Source: Kitasatospora humi
Lineage (GTDB): Bacteria; Actinomycetota; Actinomycetes; Streptomycetales; Streptomycetaceae
NCBI RefSeq assembly: GCF_020907985.1
Contig: NZ_JAJJPA010000005.1
Coordinates: forward strand, 210,920 to 274,919
Length of the DNA: 64,000 nt
Direction: 5' to 3'
How positions within the stretch are numbered: position 1 is the stretch's first letter; each line of letters begins with the position of its first letter. The translations under genes and the position numbers were made by a program. Positions 30,086-38,411 of this stretch are shown here, piece by piece. The notes under the pieces were generated by a model, which was given only the letters and a program-made list of their open reading frames with translations, had not been told where the DNA came from and did no database searches.

Positions 30086-30673
30086 GTGAGCACGACACAG
30101 CCTCTCGTCCTCGCGGCCGAACTGGCCGCCGCCTGGAGCGACATCCAGGCCCATCACCGAGACCTGCCCGACCTCGCCTCGCCCGAGGCGCTGATCGGCG
30201 AGTCGTCGTCGGCCTGCGGCACCACGCTCGGCTTCGAGCGGCTGCTGCACGAGGCCGCCCACGGACTGGCCGCCGCCCGCGAGATCCGGGACACCTCCCG
30301 GGCCGGGCGCTACCACAACCGTCGATTCCTCCTGCTCGCCTCCGAGTTGGGCCTGGCCCACCCGGTGGAGCCGCATGCCAGCAGCGGCTTCTCCCAGGTG
30401 ACCATGCTCGCCGAGACCCAGGAGCGCTACGCCGCCACCATCGAGCGGCTGGAGCGCGCCCTCGGCGCCCACCAGCAGGCCGTCGCCGGCTCCGCCGACG
30501 GCGGGGCGCTGCGCACCTTCCGGGGCCCGGCCGCGCGGCACGGCTCCTCGGGCGGGGGCGTCCGGGTCAAGGCCGTCTGCGGCTGCGGGCGCAACGTCCG
30601 GGTGGTGCCGTCGGTGCTGGCCCAGGCGTCGATCGTCTGCGGCGCCTGCCAGCAGCCCTTCAAGATCGCGTAA
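30086..30673 (+). CDS. SprT-like zinc metalloprotease-type protein (HEAAH) with C-terminal Cys cluster
   Basis: A 195-residue protein started at GTG 30086, where an ECF-type promoter would place the transcript start and where codon bias begins. Residues 55-59 are HEAAH within [20 protein letters not shown], with His77 in GRYHNRRF as a likely third zinc ligand. This is the pattern of SprT-like domains, including many proteins of actinobacterial phages and integrative plasmids. The C-terminus has Cys165, Cys167, Cys185 and Cys188 ([10 protein letters not shown]...VCGACQQPF), a probable zinc ribbon as in Spartan/SprT proteins. Such enzymes digest DNA-protein crosslinks in eukaryotes; the bacterial role is unproved. 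No mobile-element genes surround it, so this copy appears to be a resident chromosomal gene. Confidence 0.75.
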   Translation: MSTTQPLVLAAELAAAWSDIQAHHRDLPDLASPEALIGESSSACGTTLGFERLLHEAAHGLAAAREIRDTSRAGRYHNRRFLLLASELGLAHPVEPHASSGFSQVTMLAETQERYAATIERLERALGAHQQAVAGSADGGALRTFRGPAARHGSSGGGVRVKAVCGCGRNVRVVPSVLAQASIVCGACQQPFKIA

Positions 30674-30881
30674 GCGCTCGACCGTCCCGCGCGCCGTGCT
30701 CCCGGCCGGGCCCAGGGCCCCGGTCGGGGGAGGCGCGCGCGATGTGGCACAATCGATAGCTGATACCCGACAGCCGAGGACCCTCTCTCCTCGCGGCTGG
30801 CGTGTCACCGGAACGGCCGGCCCCGCTGCCCCACGCGGCGCACGGTCGCTCACCCACGTCAACTCCAGGAGAATCGCTCCC

Positions 30882-31307
30882 GTGGCAGTCAAGATCAAGC
30901 TCAAGCGTCTCGGCAAGATCCGCTCCCCGCACTACCGCATCGTCGTCGCCGACTCGCGCACCAAGCGCGACGGCCGTGCGATCGAGGAGATCGGCATCTA
31001 CCAGCCGACCTACAACCCCTCGAAGATCCAGGTCGACGGCGACCGCGCCCAGTACTGGCTGTCCGTCGGCGCCCAGCCGACCGAGCCGGTCCTGGCCATC
31101 CTCAAGCTGACCGGCGACTGGCAGAAGTTCAAGGGCCTGCCGGCTCCGGAGCCGCTGAAGGTCGCCGAGCCGAAGACCGAGGACTTCTCGCACCTCTTCG
31201 CCAAGGCCGTCGCCGGCTTCGAGGACGCCACCACCGGCGTCGCCATCACCCCGAAGGCCAAGAAGTCGGACAAGGTCGAGGCTGACGCCGAGACCACCGA
31301 GGCCTGA
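30882..31307 (+). CDS. rpsP: 30S ribosomal protein S16
   Basis: A 141-residue small-subunit protein starting GTG ([20 protein letters not shown]) behind CCAGGAGAA. The S16 core ([40 protein letters not shown]) occupies the first ~85 residues. The rest is a charged extension rich in Lys and Glu that is typical of actinobacteria. It heads the run rpsP-khpA-rimM-trmD-rplS and is separated from khpA by two bases. Confidence 0.98.
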   Translation: MAVKIKLKRLGKIRSPHYRIVVADSRTKRDGRAIEEIGIYQPTYNPSKIQVDGDRAQYWLSVGAQPTEPVLAILKLTGDWQKFKGLPAPEPLKVAEPKTEDFSHLFAKAVAGFEDATTGVAITPKAKKSDKVEADAETTEA

Positions 31308-31309
31308 TC

Positions 31310-31549
31310 GTGATCGAGGACGCCCTGGACCACTTGGTGAAGGGCATCGTCGAGCACCCCGACGACGTGCAGGTGCGCTCGCGCAACCTGCGCCGCGGGA
31401 ACACCATCGAGGTGCGGGTGCACCCCGATGACCTCGGCAAGGTGATCGGTCGCGGCGGTCGGACCGCCCGGGCGCTGCGCACCGTGGTGGGCGCGCTGGG
31501 CGGCCGCAACGTCCGCGTCGACCTGGTCGACGTGGACAACCTCCGCTGA
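31310..31549 (+). CDS. khpA: KH-domain RNA-binding protein KhpA
   Basis: A 79-residue RNA chaperone-like protein with a single KH domain. The GxxG loop is seen in [20 protein letters not shown]. KhpA forms dimers and partners with KhpB in Gram-positives, affecting small RNAs and cell division. The start GTG is two bases after the rpsP stop. A strong terminator follows, so rpsP and khpA form a unit from which rimM may be partly separated. Confidence 0.95.
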   Translation: MIEDALDHLVKGIVEHPDDVQVRSRNLRRGNTIEVRVHPDDLGKVIGRGGRTARALRTVVGALGGRNVRVDLVDVDNLR

Positions 31550-31568
31550 CGGTCACCACCGTTGCTCG

Positions 31569-31603
31569 GAACGGCCGGGACGCCTCGCGCGTCCCGGCCG
31601 TTC
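31569..31603 (+). terminator. Terminator/attenuator after khpA
   Basis: A perfect 15-base stem (31569-31583 with 31589-31603) and a five-base loop, 20 bases after the khpA stop and 45 before rimM. Confidence 0.85.
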
Positions 31604-31647
31604 GCCGTTCTCAGCCAGATCCAGTAGCAAGATTCAGGAGTGGAACC

Positions 31648-32196
31648 GTGCAGCTCGTCGTCGGCCGGATCGGCCGCGCCCACGGCATCCGGGGGGACGT
31701 CTTCGTCGAGGTCCGCACCGATGAGCCGGAACTGCGGCTCGGCCCGGGGGCGGTGCTGCTCACCGACCCCGCCGCCGTCGGCCCGCTGACCGTGGAGTCC
31801 GGCAAGGTGCACAGCGGCAAGCTGCTGATCCGGTTCGCCGGGATCAAGGACCGCACCGCCGCCGAGGCACTGCGCAACACCATGCTGATCGCCGAGGTCG
31901 ACCCGGACGAGCGTCCGGAGGACGAGGACGAGTACTACGACCACCAGCTCATCGGCCTGGACGTGGTGCTGACCGACGGCACCCCGGTCGGCGAGCTCAC
32001 CGAGGTGGTCCACCTGCCCTACCAGGACCTGCTGACCGTCAAGCGCCCGGACGGCAGCGAGGCGCTGGTGCCGTTCGTCAGCGAGCTGGTGCCCGAGATC
32101 GACCTGGAGAACCAGCGCTGCGTGATCGACCCGCCGCCGGGGCTGCTCGACCCCGCCGAGGCCGAGGTCGACGGCGGCCCGGAGCAGGACCGATGA
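31648..32196 (+). CDS. rimM: Ribosome maturation factor RimM
   Basis: A 182-residue protein that binds S19 during 30S head assembly. The N-terminal domain reads [20 protein letters not shown], the family signature (GRIxxxHGxxG). The second, PRC-barrel domain contains [20 protein letters not shown] and [20 protein letters not shown]. The start is GTG 31648. The end overlaps trmD by four bases, showing translational coupling. Confidence 0.96.
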   Translation: MQLVVGRIGRAHGIRGDVFVEVRTDEPELRLGPGAVLLTDPAAVGPLTVESGKVHSGKLLIRFAGIKDRTAAEALRNTMLIAEVDPDERPEDEDEYYDHQLIGLDVVLTDGTPVGELTEVVHLPYQDLLTVKRPDGSEALVPFVSELVPEIDLENQRCVIDPPPGLLDPAEAEVDGGPEQDR

Positions 32197-33050
32197 GCAC
32201 GGCATCGACGGGTGAGGGACCGCGGCACGGCATGCGGATCGACGTCGTCACGATCTTCCCCGAGTACCTGGAGCCGCTGAACGTCTCGCTGGTCGGCAAG
32301 GCCCGCTCCCGCGGCCAGCTCGACGTGCACCTGCACGACCTGCGCTCCTGGACCCACGACGTGCACCGCACCGTGGACGACACCCCGTACGGCGGCGGCC
32401 CCGGCATGGTGATGAAGCCGGAGCCCTGGGGCGAGGCACTGGACGCGGTGCTGGCGGCCGGCCCTGAGGGTGAGCTGCCGACCCTGGTGGTGCCCACGCC
32501 CAGCGGCGTGCCGTTCACCCAGGAACTGGCCCAGCAGCTGGCCCAGCAGCCCTGGCTGGCCTTCGCCCCGGCCCGCTACGAGGGCATCGACCGCCGGGTG
32601 ATCGAGGAGGCCGCCACCCGGATGCCGGTGGTGGAGGCCTCGATCGGCGACTACGTGCTGGCCGGCGGCGAGGTCGCGGTGCTGGTGATGGTCGAGGCGA
32701 TCGCCCGGCTGCTGCCCGGGGTGCTCGGCAACGCCGCCTCGCACCAGGACGACTCCTTCGCCCCCGGTGCGATGGCCGACCTGCTGGAGGGCCCGGTCTA
32801 CACCAAGCCCGCCGAGTGGCGCGGTCGCGCGGTGCCCGAGGTGCTGCTCAGCGGCAACCACGGCAAGATCGCCCGGTGGCGCCGGGAGCAGGCGTTCGCC
32901 CGCACCCTGGCCAACCGCCCCGACCTGGTGGCGCGCTGGCGGCAGGACGGCTTCGACAAGAAGGAGCGCGAGGCGCTCAGCGTGCTCGGCCTGCGCTGGG
33001 ACGAGGCGGCCGGTCGATTTCTCGGCGTGACCGAGGCTGTGGAAGAATAG
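32193..33050 (+). CDS. trmD: tRNA (guanine(37)-N1)-methyltransferase TrmD
   Basis: SPOUT-class enzyme that makes m1G37 and prevents frameshifting (285 residues). The start 32193 is supported by GGAGCAGG and the four-base overlap with rimM. It places a 13-residue leader before the usual [17 protein letters not shown]; an alternative ATG at 32232 lacks a well-spaced ribosome site. The knot motifs [20 protein letters not shown] and [20 protein letters not shown] (trefoil SAM site) are intact. [17 protein letters not shown] follows. Confidence 0.96.
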   Translation: MSTASTGEGPRHGMRIDVVTIFPEYLEPLNVSLVGKARSRGQLDVHLHDLRSWTHDVHRTVDDTPYGGGPGMVMKPEPWGEALDAVLAAGPEGELPTLVVPTPSGVPFTQELAQQLAQQPWLAFAPARYEGIDRRVIEEAATRMPVVEASIGDYVLAGGEVAVLVMVEAIARLLPGVLGNAASHQDDSFAPGAMADLLEGPVYTKPAEWRGRAVPEVLLSGNHGKIARWRREQAFARTLANRPDLVARWRQDGFDKKEREALSVLGLRWDEAAGRFLGVTEAVEE

Positions 33051-33202
33051 GCCGCTGTTGTCTGTCGCCCGACCCCCGCGAGGGGGCCAGTGGACCGGTG
33101 TCCCCGCCACGGGGGAGCCATCGCCAGCCGAAGCGGCCCGCAACAGACCCCATTGTGACGAATTTCCGTGGGCGGCCCGTGGCGCCTGCGATGGAGAGCA
33201 TC
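33051..33202 (+). promoter_or_regulatory. Structured leader upstream of rplS
   Basis: Two small hairpins are visible: CCCCC-GCGA-GGGGG at 33073-33086 (GNRA-type loop) and a CCCC/GGGG stem around 33102-33114. The gap may be an attenuator or an autoregulatory L19 leader; that role is inference, and I recognise no known RNA family. Confidence 0.3.
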
Positions 33203-33553
33203 ATGAGCAACAAGCTCGCTGCTGTCGACGCGGCCTCGCTGCGCACCGACATCCCGGAGTTCCGCGCCGGTGACACCCTGAAGGTCCACGTCCGGGTCAT
33301 CGAGGGCAACCGCTCCCGTGTCCAGGTCTTCCAGGGCGTCGTGATCCGCCGCCACGGTGCGGGCATCGGTGAGACCTTCACCGTCCGCAAGGTGAGCTTC
33401 AACGTCGGCGTGGAGCGCACCTTCCCGGTGCACACCCCGGTCGTCGAGAAGATCGAGGTCGTCACCCGCGGTGACGTCCGTCGCGCCAAGCTGTACTACC
33501 TGCGTGACCTGCGCGGCAAGGCCGCGAAGATCAAGGAGAAGCGGGAGCGCTGA
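33203..33553 (+). CDS. rplS: 50S ribosomal protein L19
   Basis: A 116-residue large-subunit protein at the 30S-50S interface. It starts ATG 33203 ([20 protein letters not shown]), preceded by GGAGAGC; an in-frame ATG 12 bases upstream lacks a ribosome site. The core [40 protein letters not shown] and [20 protein letters not shown] are all diagnostic. Confidence 0.97.
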   Translation: MSNKLAAVDAASLRTDIPEFRAGDTLKVHVRVIEGNRSRVQVFQGVVIRRHGAGIGETFTVRKVSFNVGVERTFPVHTPVVEKIEVVTRGDVRRAKLYYLRDLRGKAAKIKEKRER

Positions 33554-33560
33554 GTCGTGG

Positions 33561-33580
33561 CCCCCGGTGCTCCCCGGGGG
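33561..33580 (+). terminator. Terminator of the rpsP-rplS run
   Basis: A 7-base stem CCCCCGG/CCGGGGG with a six-base loop, followed by TT, eight bases after the rplS stop. Confidence 0.6.
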
Positions 33581-33618
33581 TTCAGCCTGCTCAGAAAGGG
33601 CCGCTAAGCTCGGCCCCG

Positions 33619-34581
33619 ATGAGCACCCACGAACCGATCGCGGACCGCGACGGCGACCTCGCACCCTCGGGTGCGGGGGAGCCGGCGCGGTCCGCGGCCG
33701 TTTCGGAGGCGTTGCCCGAGCGAACGGCCGAGGAGGCCGGGCAGGCCGGGCAGGCCGGGCGGGCCGCGGGGTCCGGGCAGGCCGGGCGGTCCGCGGAGGC
33801 CGAACAAGCCGAGCGCTTCGAGGGGGCCGGGCGGGCCGGGCGGGCCGGGCAGGCCGAACAAGCCGAGCGCTTCGAGGGGACTGGGCGGTCCGAGCCCGGC
33901 TGGGACTGGCGTTTCGCCGCCAAGCTGCTGGCCGTCTGCGCCGGCGCGCTGCTGCTGGTGAACGCCTTCGTGGCCCAGCCCTTCTCCGTCCCGTCCGCCT
34001 CGATGGAGAACGCGCTGCGCCCCGGGGACCGGCTGCTGGTCGACAAGCTCGCCTACCAGTTCGGTGGCACCGTGCAGCGCGGCGACGTGGTGGTCTTCGA
34101 CGGCACCGACTCCTTCGTCCCCGGCGGCGACGACCAGCCCGGGATCGGCGGCGCGCTGCGCAAGCTCGGTGCGGCGGTGGGCGTCGGCCCGTTCGACGGC
34201 TCGGTCTTCGTCAAGCGGGTGATCGGGGTCGGCGGCGACCGGGTGACGTACCGGGCCGGCGACCAGCACCTGACCGTCAACGGCGTGCCGCTGGCCGAGT
34301 CCGACTACCTCTTCCCGGGCGACGCGCCGTCGAGCGTCGGCTTCGACGTGCAGGTGCCGCCCGGTGAGCTCTTCGTGCTCGGCGACCACCGCAGCGACTC
34401 CCGGGACTCCCGGGACCACCTGGGCGATCCGGGCGGCGGGTTCGTGCCGGTGCGCAAGGTGATCGGGCGGGCCGACCTGGTGATGTTCCCGCTCGGCCAC
34501 TGGCACGGCCTGGACCGGCCGGCCGGCTTCGCCGCCGTCGCCGTGGCAGGGAGGACCGGTGCGCATGGGGCGCGGGGGTAG
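33619..34581 (+). CDS. lepB: Type I signal peptidase with repeat-bearing N-terminus
   Basis: Membrane-bound serine endopeptidase (320 residues) that removes signal peptides outside the membrane. The first ~92 residues are a Gln/Ala/Glu/Gly/Arg-rich cytoplasmic tail containing an 18-residue tandem repeat ([18 protein letters not shown] then AEQAERFEG again). One membrane helix follows ([18 protein letters not shown]). Catalytic Ser128 is in [10 protein letters not shown] and the general-base Lys199 in [11 protein letters not shown]. Box E reads [13 protein letters not shown]. Only one hydrophobic anchor is evident. The 3' end is overlapped by 23 bases by the next, degenerate relative. Confidence 0.93.
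   Translation: MSTHEPIADRDGDLAPSGAGEPARSAAVSEALPERTAEEAGQAGQAGRAAGSGQAGRSAEAEQAERFEGAGRAGRAGQAEQAERFEGTGRSEPGWDWRFAAKLLAVCAGALLLVNAFVAQPFSVPSASMENALRPGDRLLVDKLAYQFGGTVQRGDVVVFDGTDSFVPGGDDQPGIGGALRKLGAAVGVGPFDGSVFVKRVIGVGGDRVTYRAGDQHLTVNGVPLAESDYLFPGDAPSSVGFDVQVPPGELFVLGDHRSDSRDSRDHLGDPGGGFVPVRKVIGRADLVMFPLGHWHGLDRPAGFAAVAVAGRTGAHGARG
33797..33879 (+). repeat. Direct repeat in the first signal peptidase gene
   Basis: A 29-base segment at 33797-33825 recurs exactly at 33851-33879, a 54-base period (18 codons, in frame). It is flanked upstream (33735-33785) by short repeats of GGCCGGGCA type. It codes for the disordered cytoplasmic tail. Confidence 0.9.
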
Positions 34582-35266
34582 GGCGGCGCCCGCCGCCGAC
34601 CCGGGCCCGGGCCTGCGCGCCGGACGCCGAGGAGGCCGCCGTCCCCCGGCGGGGGAGGCGCCGCCGGTCCGCCGCGGCCGGGCCGAGCGCCGCCTCGTCA
34701 CCCGCCGGGTGGTCCGCCGCCGCCGACGCCACGCAGTGCCGCAGGTGACGCTGGTCCCCGTCCCGGCGCCGGCCGTCGCGGTGACCGTGAAGTCCTTCGC
34801 CTACTGCGACCCGCAGCAGCGGATCACCGTCCACGGCACCCCGGTCGCGCAGTCCCACCCCGCCCGGGGGAACCCGCCCTCGCGGACCCCGCTCCGGATC
34901 ACCGTGCCGCCGGGGCGGCCGTGGATGGCGGGGCACCACCGCGACCCGTCGGCCGGTCCGGGCTACCGCATGACCGGGCCGGACCGGGGCACCGTGGCGC
35001 TCTCCGACGTGGTCGGACGGGCCTTCGTGGTCGCCCCGGCCGGTCCACCGGCCCGGCGGCACCGCGCGGCCCGACCATCGCGGGCCGACGGCCCAGGGCC
35101 CGCCGAAAATTCCGGCAGGTCGGCCGGATCCCCAGGAACCCTCGCTCGTTATGGGGGTGTCGGGCGTCGCTCCGGCCGTGCTGCGGCACGGGCGCGGAGC
35201 CGGCAGGCAGCCCGACAGCTACGCTCGCCTGCCGTGTGGGAGCCCCGGAGAGGGTGCCCGGGGTGA
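34559..35266 (+). pseudogene. Degenerate signal-peptidase relative lacking the Ser box
   Basis: An open frame of 235 codons from GTG 34559, with GGGAGGA upstream, overlapping the preceding gene by 23 bases. The middle aligns by eye with the C-terminal half of the signal peptidases: [19 protein letters not shown] (compare VVCCDAQQRITVNGTAIDE in the fourth gene) and RITVPPGRPWMAGHHRDP (compare VTVPAGRLFVLGDNRTGS). GTVALSDVVGRAFVVA then matches box-E flanks. There is no membrane helix and no PSxSM box, and box E GDN...DSR is AGHH...GYR, so it cannot be an active protease. The N-terminal ~60 residues are Arg-rich, and the last ~60 look like untranslated spacer read as protein. It is either a decaying copy or a non-catalytic domain; the frame itself is unbroken. 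Confidence 0.6.
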
Positions 35267-35357
35267 TAGAGAAGTGCAGGAGTAGCAGGCGTGGTGCCCG
35301 CTGTGCGGCACTGGTGACCGCGGACGAAGGTCGTCCGCACAGCAGGGAGGAGAAGTC

Positions 35358-36347
35358 GTGGGGGATCTCGTGATCGGAGCCCGCGGCGCCGGCGAGCCCG
35401 AGGGCTCCGGCCGCCGTACGGCCCAGTCCACCGGCTCCGGCGGGCCTGCGGAACCCGTTGACGGCGCGGGCGGCCACGGCGAACCGGCCGACCAGCCGCG
35501 CCACCCCGCGGACGAGCCGCCGGTCCCGCCGCCCGCCGGCGGTGAGACGACCGGGCCGCCCCGGAAGGAGCGCAAGCAGCGCTCGTTCTGGAAGGAACTG
35601 CCGATCCTGATCGTCGTCGCGCTGGTCCTGGCACTGGTCATCAAGACCTTCTTCGTCCAGGCCTTCTCGATCCCGTCGGAGTCGATGCAGAACACCCTCC
35701 AGGTCGGCGACCGGGTGCTGGTGGACAAGTTGACGCCGTGGTTCGGCGCCAAGCCGGAGCGCGGCGACGTGGTGGTCTTCCACGACCCGGGCGGCTGGCT
35801 GAACGAGGTGCCGTCCACGCAGAGCTCCAACAGCGTGGTGCGCGGCATCCAGGACGTGCTCAGCTTCATCGGCCTGATGCCCTCGGCCAATGAGAAGGAC
35901 CTGATCAAGCGGGTGGTCGCGGTGGGCGGTGACACCGTCGAGTGCGACGACAACGGGCCGCTGAAGGTCAACGGCGTGGCGCTCAACGAGCCGTACGTCT
36001 TCAACAGCAACCCGGAGTTCGGCGCATGCGGCAACCGGCCCTTCGGCCCGGTGAAGGTGCCCGCGGACCACGTCTGGGTGATGGGCGACCACCGTGACGA
36101 CTCGCTGGACTCCCGCTACCACATGGACCAGCCCGGCGGCGGCGCAGTCCCGGACAGCGACGTGGTCGGCCGTGCCTTCGTGATCGCCTGGCCGATCAAC
36201 CACTGGTCGACCCTGCCGGTGCCCGGCACCTTCGGGCAGAAGGGCCTCGCCTCGGCGGCCATGCCGTTCGCACCGCCGCTGCTCGGCGCGGCCGGCGCGG
36301 TGCCGGCGGCCTGGTGGCTGCGGCGCCGTCAGCTCGGCGACGGCTGA
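35358..36347 (+). CDS. lepB: Type I signal peptidase
   Basis: A 329-residue signal peptidase starting GTG 35358 behind GGGAGGAGAA. A ~75-residue Pro/Gly-rich cytoplasmic region precedes the anchor ELPILIVVALVLALVIKTFF. Catalytic Ser109 is in IPSESMQNTL and Lys184 in LIKRVVAVGGDTVECDDNG. Box E is MGDHRDDSLDSRYH. A second hydrophobic segment near the C-terminus (LLGAAGAVPAAWWLRRR) probably re-enters the membrane, as in other streptomycete signal peptidases. Its last 15 bases lie in the first copy of a 31-base tandem repeat. Confidence 0.96.
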   Translation: MGDLVIGARGAGEPEGSGRRTAQSTGSGGPAEPVDGAGGHGEPADQPRHPADEPPVPPPAGGETTGPPRKERKQRSFWKELPILIVVALVLALVIKTFFVQAFSIPSESMQNTLQVGDRVLVDKLTPWFGAKPERGDVVVFHDPGGWLNEVPSTQSSNSVVRGIQDVLSFIGLMPSANEKDLIKRVVAVGGDTVECDDNGPLKVNGVALNEPYVFNSNPEFGACGNRPFGPVKVPADHVWVMGDHRDDSLDSRYHMDQPGGGAVPDSDVVGRAFVIAWPINHWSTLPVPGTFGQKGLASAAMPFAPPLLGAAGAVPAAWWLRRRQLGDG

Positions 36348-36456
36348 TCGGGTGGTCGCTCGGCTCGGCGACGGCTGATCGGGTGGTCGCTCGGCTCGGC
36401 GACGGCTGATCGGGTGGTCGCTCGGCTCGGGGACGGCTGATCGGGTAGTGGCTCGG
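36333..36456 (+). repeat. 31-base tandem repeat, four copies
   Basis: Units at 36333-36363, 36364-36394, 36395-36425 and 36426-36456; the first three are identical and the fourth has three substitutions. Each unit contains CGACGGCTGATCGGG or a variant. The first unit includes the final codons and TGA of the signal peptidase gene, so the stop codon is duplicated with the array. Confidence 0.95.
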
Positions 36457-36548
36457 CTCTTGCGCGGGTCGTGGTACCGACGAGTAATCTGCTCGGACGT
36501 GCCACGGCCCGCCGCCGTGTCCGGCTCTCGCACCTAGGACGGTCAACC

Positions 36549-37310
36549 ATGAGCAGCGTCGCCGCCGGAGCCCCCGGCACCGAGGCCGCCCGCCCGGTCC
36601 CGCGGACCGCCCGCAACCGGATCGGCGGCGTGCTGCAGGGCGTCGCGCTGGCGCTCGGCCTGGTGCTGATGGTCGGCGGCACGGCCCTGATCGGCGTCGG
36701 CTACCACTTCTTCAAGGTGCCCACCGGCTCGATGCGCCCCGGGATCGACGCCGGGGACACCCTGGCCGGTCGGCCGGTCTCCGGCAGCGCGGTCGGCCGC
36801 GGTGACGTGGTGGTCTTCCGCGACACCGACTGGGAGTCGGACACCCTGGTCAAGCGGGTGGTCGGGGTGGGCGGCGACACCGTGGTCTGCTGCGACGCGC
36901 AGCAGCGGATCACCGTCAACGGCACGGCGATCGACGAGCCGTACCTGGCCCCGGCGGGCGCGGCGCCGCCGATCCCGTTCAACGTCACCGTCCCGGCCGG
37001 CCGGCTCTTCGTGCTCGGTGACAACCGCACCGGCTCGCAGGACTCCCGGGTGCACCTGGGGCTGGCCTCCGGCACCGTGCCGGACTCCGCGGTGCAGGCC
37101 AGGATCGAGGCGACCGTCTGGCCGCCGTCACGCGCGCGGCTGCACTCGCCGACCACCGCGTTCGCCGCCCTGGGCCGTCCCACGGCGGGTCGGCCCGGGC
37201 CACTGGAGACCGAGTTCTCGGCGGCCGTGGCGGGTGCCGCGCTGATCGTGGTCACCTCGCTGGTCGGCGGGGTGGCCGGGCTGGTCCGGCGGGCCGGGGG
37301 GCGGCGCTGA
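36549..37310 (+). CDS. lepB: Type I signal peptidase, small form
   Basis: A 253-residue signal peptidase starting ATG 36549. A short cytoplasmic segment leads to the anchor GVALALGLVLMVGGTALIGV. Catalytic Ser61 is in VPTGSMRPGI and Lys102 in LVKRVVGVGGDTVVCCD. Box E GDNRTGSQDSRVH is intact. A second C-terminal helix (AVAGAALIVVTSLVGGVAGL) ends the protein. The TGA overlaps the following NUDIX ATG by one base, so those two genes are coupled. Confidence 0.95.
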   Translation: MSSVAAGAPGTEAARPVPRTARNRIGGVLQGVALALGLVLMVGGTALIGVGYHFFKVPTGSMRPGIDAGDTLAGRPVSGSAVGRGDVVVFRDTDWESDTLVKRVVGVGGDTVVCCDAQQRITVNGTAIDEPYLAPAGAAPPIPFNVTVPAGRLFVLGDNRTGSQDSRVHLGLASGTVPDSAVQARIEATVWPPSRARLHSPTTAFAALGRPTAGRPGPLETEFSAAVAGAALIVVTSLVGGVAGLVRRAGGRR

Positions 37311-37795
37311 TGGCGGGCCCGGTCCGGCAGCGCGACGCGGCCCGGGTGCTGCTGCTCGACGGGCAGGACCGGCTGCTGCTCTTCCACGGCTTCGACCCGG
37401 CCAGGCCGAACCTCACCTGGTGGTTCACGCCCGGCGGCGGGGTGCGGCCGGGGGAGCCGCCCCGGGCGGCGGCGCTGCGCGAGCTGGCCGAGGAGACCGG
37501 GCTGACCGGGATCGAGCTGGGGCCCCAGGTCGCGGTCGACCTGGCCGAGTTCAGCTACGGCGGACAGGACTACCAGCAGCACCAGGTCTTCTACCTGGCC
37601 CGCACCGGGCCCGGCGAGGTTCACCTGGACGCCTCCGGCAGCGAGCCCGAGGAGCGGCCGCAGCTCGCCGAGGCGCGCTGGTGGACGCTGGACGAGCTGC
37701 GCGCCACCAGCGAGCGGGTCTACCCGGTGCGGCTCGCCGAGCTGCTGGGAAGGTTGTTGAATGAGGGACCACCAGTAGCCCCGGTCACCCTCTGA
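37310..37795 (+). CDS. NUDIX hydrolase
   Basis: A 161-residue hydrolase of nucleoside-diphosphate-linked compounds. The complete NUDIX box is visible (GGGVRPGEPPRAAALRELAE followed by ETGL), matching Gx5Ex7REUxEExGU. The N-terminus AARVLLLDGQDRLLLFHGFD is the usual beta-strand pair. The substrate is not predictable. It starts on the last base of the preceding stop, which suggests co-expression with the signal peptidases, an association also seen in other streptomycetes. Confidence 0.93.
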   Translation: MAGPVRQRDAARVLLLDGQDRLLLFHGFDPARPNLTWWFTPGGGVRPGEPPRAAALRELAEETGLTGIELGPQVAVDLAEFSYGGQDYQQHQVFYLARTGPGEVHLDASGSEPEERPQLAEARWWTLDELRATSERVYPVRLAELLGRLLNEGPPVAPVTL

Positions 37796-37851
37796 CCGGG
37801 GGCGCCGTGGGCCACAATGGGGTGGGACCTGACGAGTGAGGGGACGCCGGC

Positions 37852-38178
37852 ATGAGTGCGGAAGATCTCGAGAAGTACGAGACCGAGATGGAGCTCAAGC
37901 TCTACCGGGAGTACAAGGACGTCGTCGGGCTGTTCAAGTACGTGATCGAGACCGAGCGCCGGTTCTACCTCACCAATGACTACGAGCTGCAGGTGCACTC
38001 GGTGCAGGGCGAGGTGTTCTTCGAGGTGTCGATGGCCGACGCCTGGGTGTGGGACATGTACCGGCCGGCCAGGTTCGTCCGCAAGGTGCGGGTGCTGACC
38101 TTCAAGGACGTCAACATCGAGGAGCTGGCCAAGAGCGACCTGGAGCTGCCGTCGGACGATTCGGGCTTCGGCGGCTGA
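37852..38178 (+). CDS. DUF2469 family protein
   Basis: A 108-residue acidic protein (MSAEDLEKYETEMELKLYRE onward) with GAGGGGA upstream. It matches the highly conserved actinobacterial family DUF2469 in length and in motifs YVIETERRFYLTNDYELQVH, FEVSMADAWVWDMYRPARFV and VRVLTFKDVNIEEL. The function is unknown; the near-complete conservation across actinobacteria suggests a core role. A CACAAT hexamer 36 bases upstream may be its -10. Confidence 0.95.
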   Translation: MSAEDLEKYETEMELKLYREYKDVVGLFKYVIETERRFYLTNDYELQVHSVQGEVFFEVSMADAWVWDMYRPARFVRKVRVLTFKDVNIEELAKSDLELPSDDSGFGG

Positions 38179-38185
38179 CACCCGG

Positions 38186-38290
38186 CCGCGGTTCGCCGGG
38201 CACCGGTCGTCGGTCGCCGGTCGTCGGGCACCGGCCGCCGGTCGCCGGCCGCCGGTCGCCGGCCGTCAGGCACCCGCCGCCGGGCACCGT
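38186..38290. repeat. Low-complexity CGCCGGT-type repeat tract
   Basis: The non-coding stretch after DUF2469 is built from irregular short units such as CGCCGGT, CGTCGGT and GGGCACC. It lies just upstream of the paired DnaA boxes. No regular period holds throughout. Confidence 0.7.
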
Positions 38291-38318
38291 GCCCGAGGCG
38301 CCGAGCTCGCTACCGGGG

Positions 38319-38345
38319 TTTTCCACAGGGGGCGGGTTGTCCACA
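38319..38345 (+). promoter_or_regulatory. Pair of DnaA boxes upstream of yraN
   Basis: TTTTCCACA (38319-38327) and TTGTCCACA (38337-38345) lie in the same orientation, 18 bases start to start. The second is a perfect streptomycete DnaA box and the first differs at one position. Confidence 0.75.
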
Positions 38346-38411
38346 GCTTCGCGGAAGCCGATGGACCTCCAAGGGGCGGCACGGCACCCTCCGTAGCGGG
38401 AGGTGATCGCC

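Noticed and set aside
30086..30088. Extending the SprT-like protein upstream to 29849
   Set aside because: The added 79 residues are Arg/Ser/Pro-rich and would cover the ECF-type promoter; coding bias begins at the GTG.
36333..36456. CRISPR array
   Set aside because: The units are head to tail without spacers and no cas genes are present.
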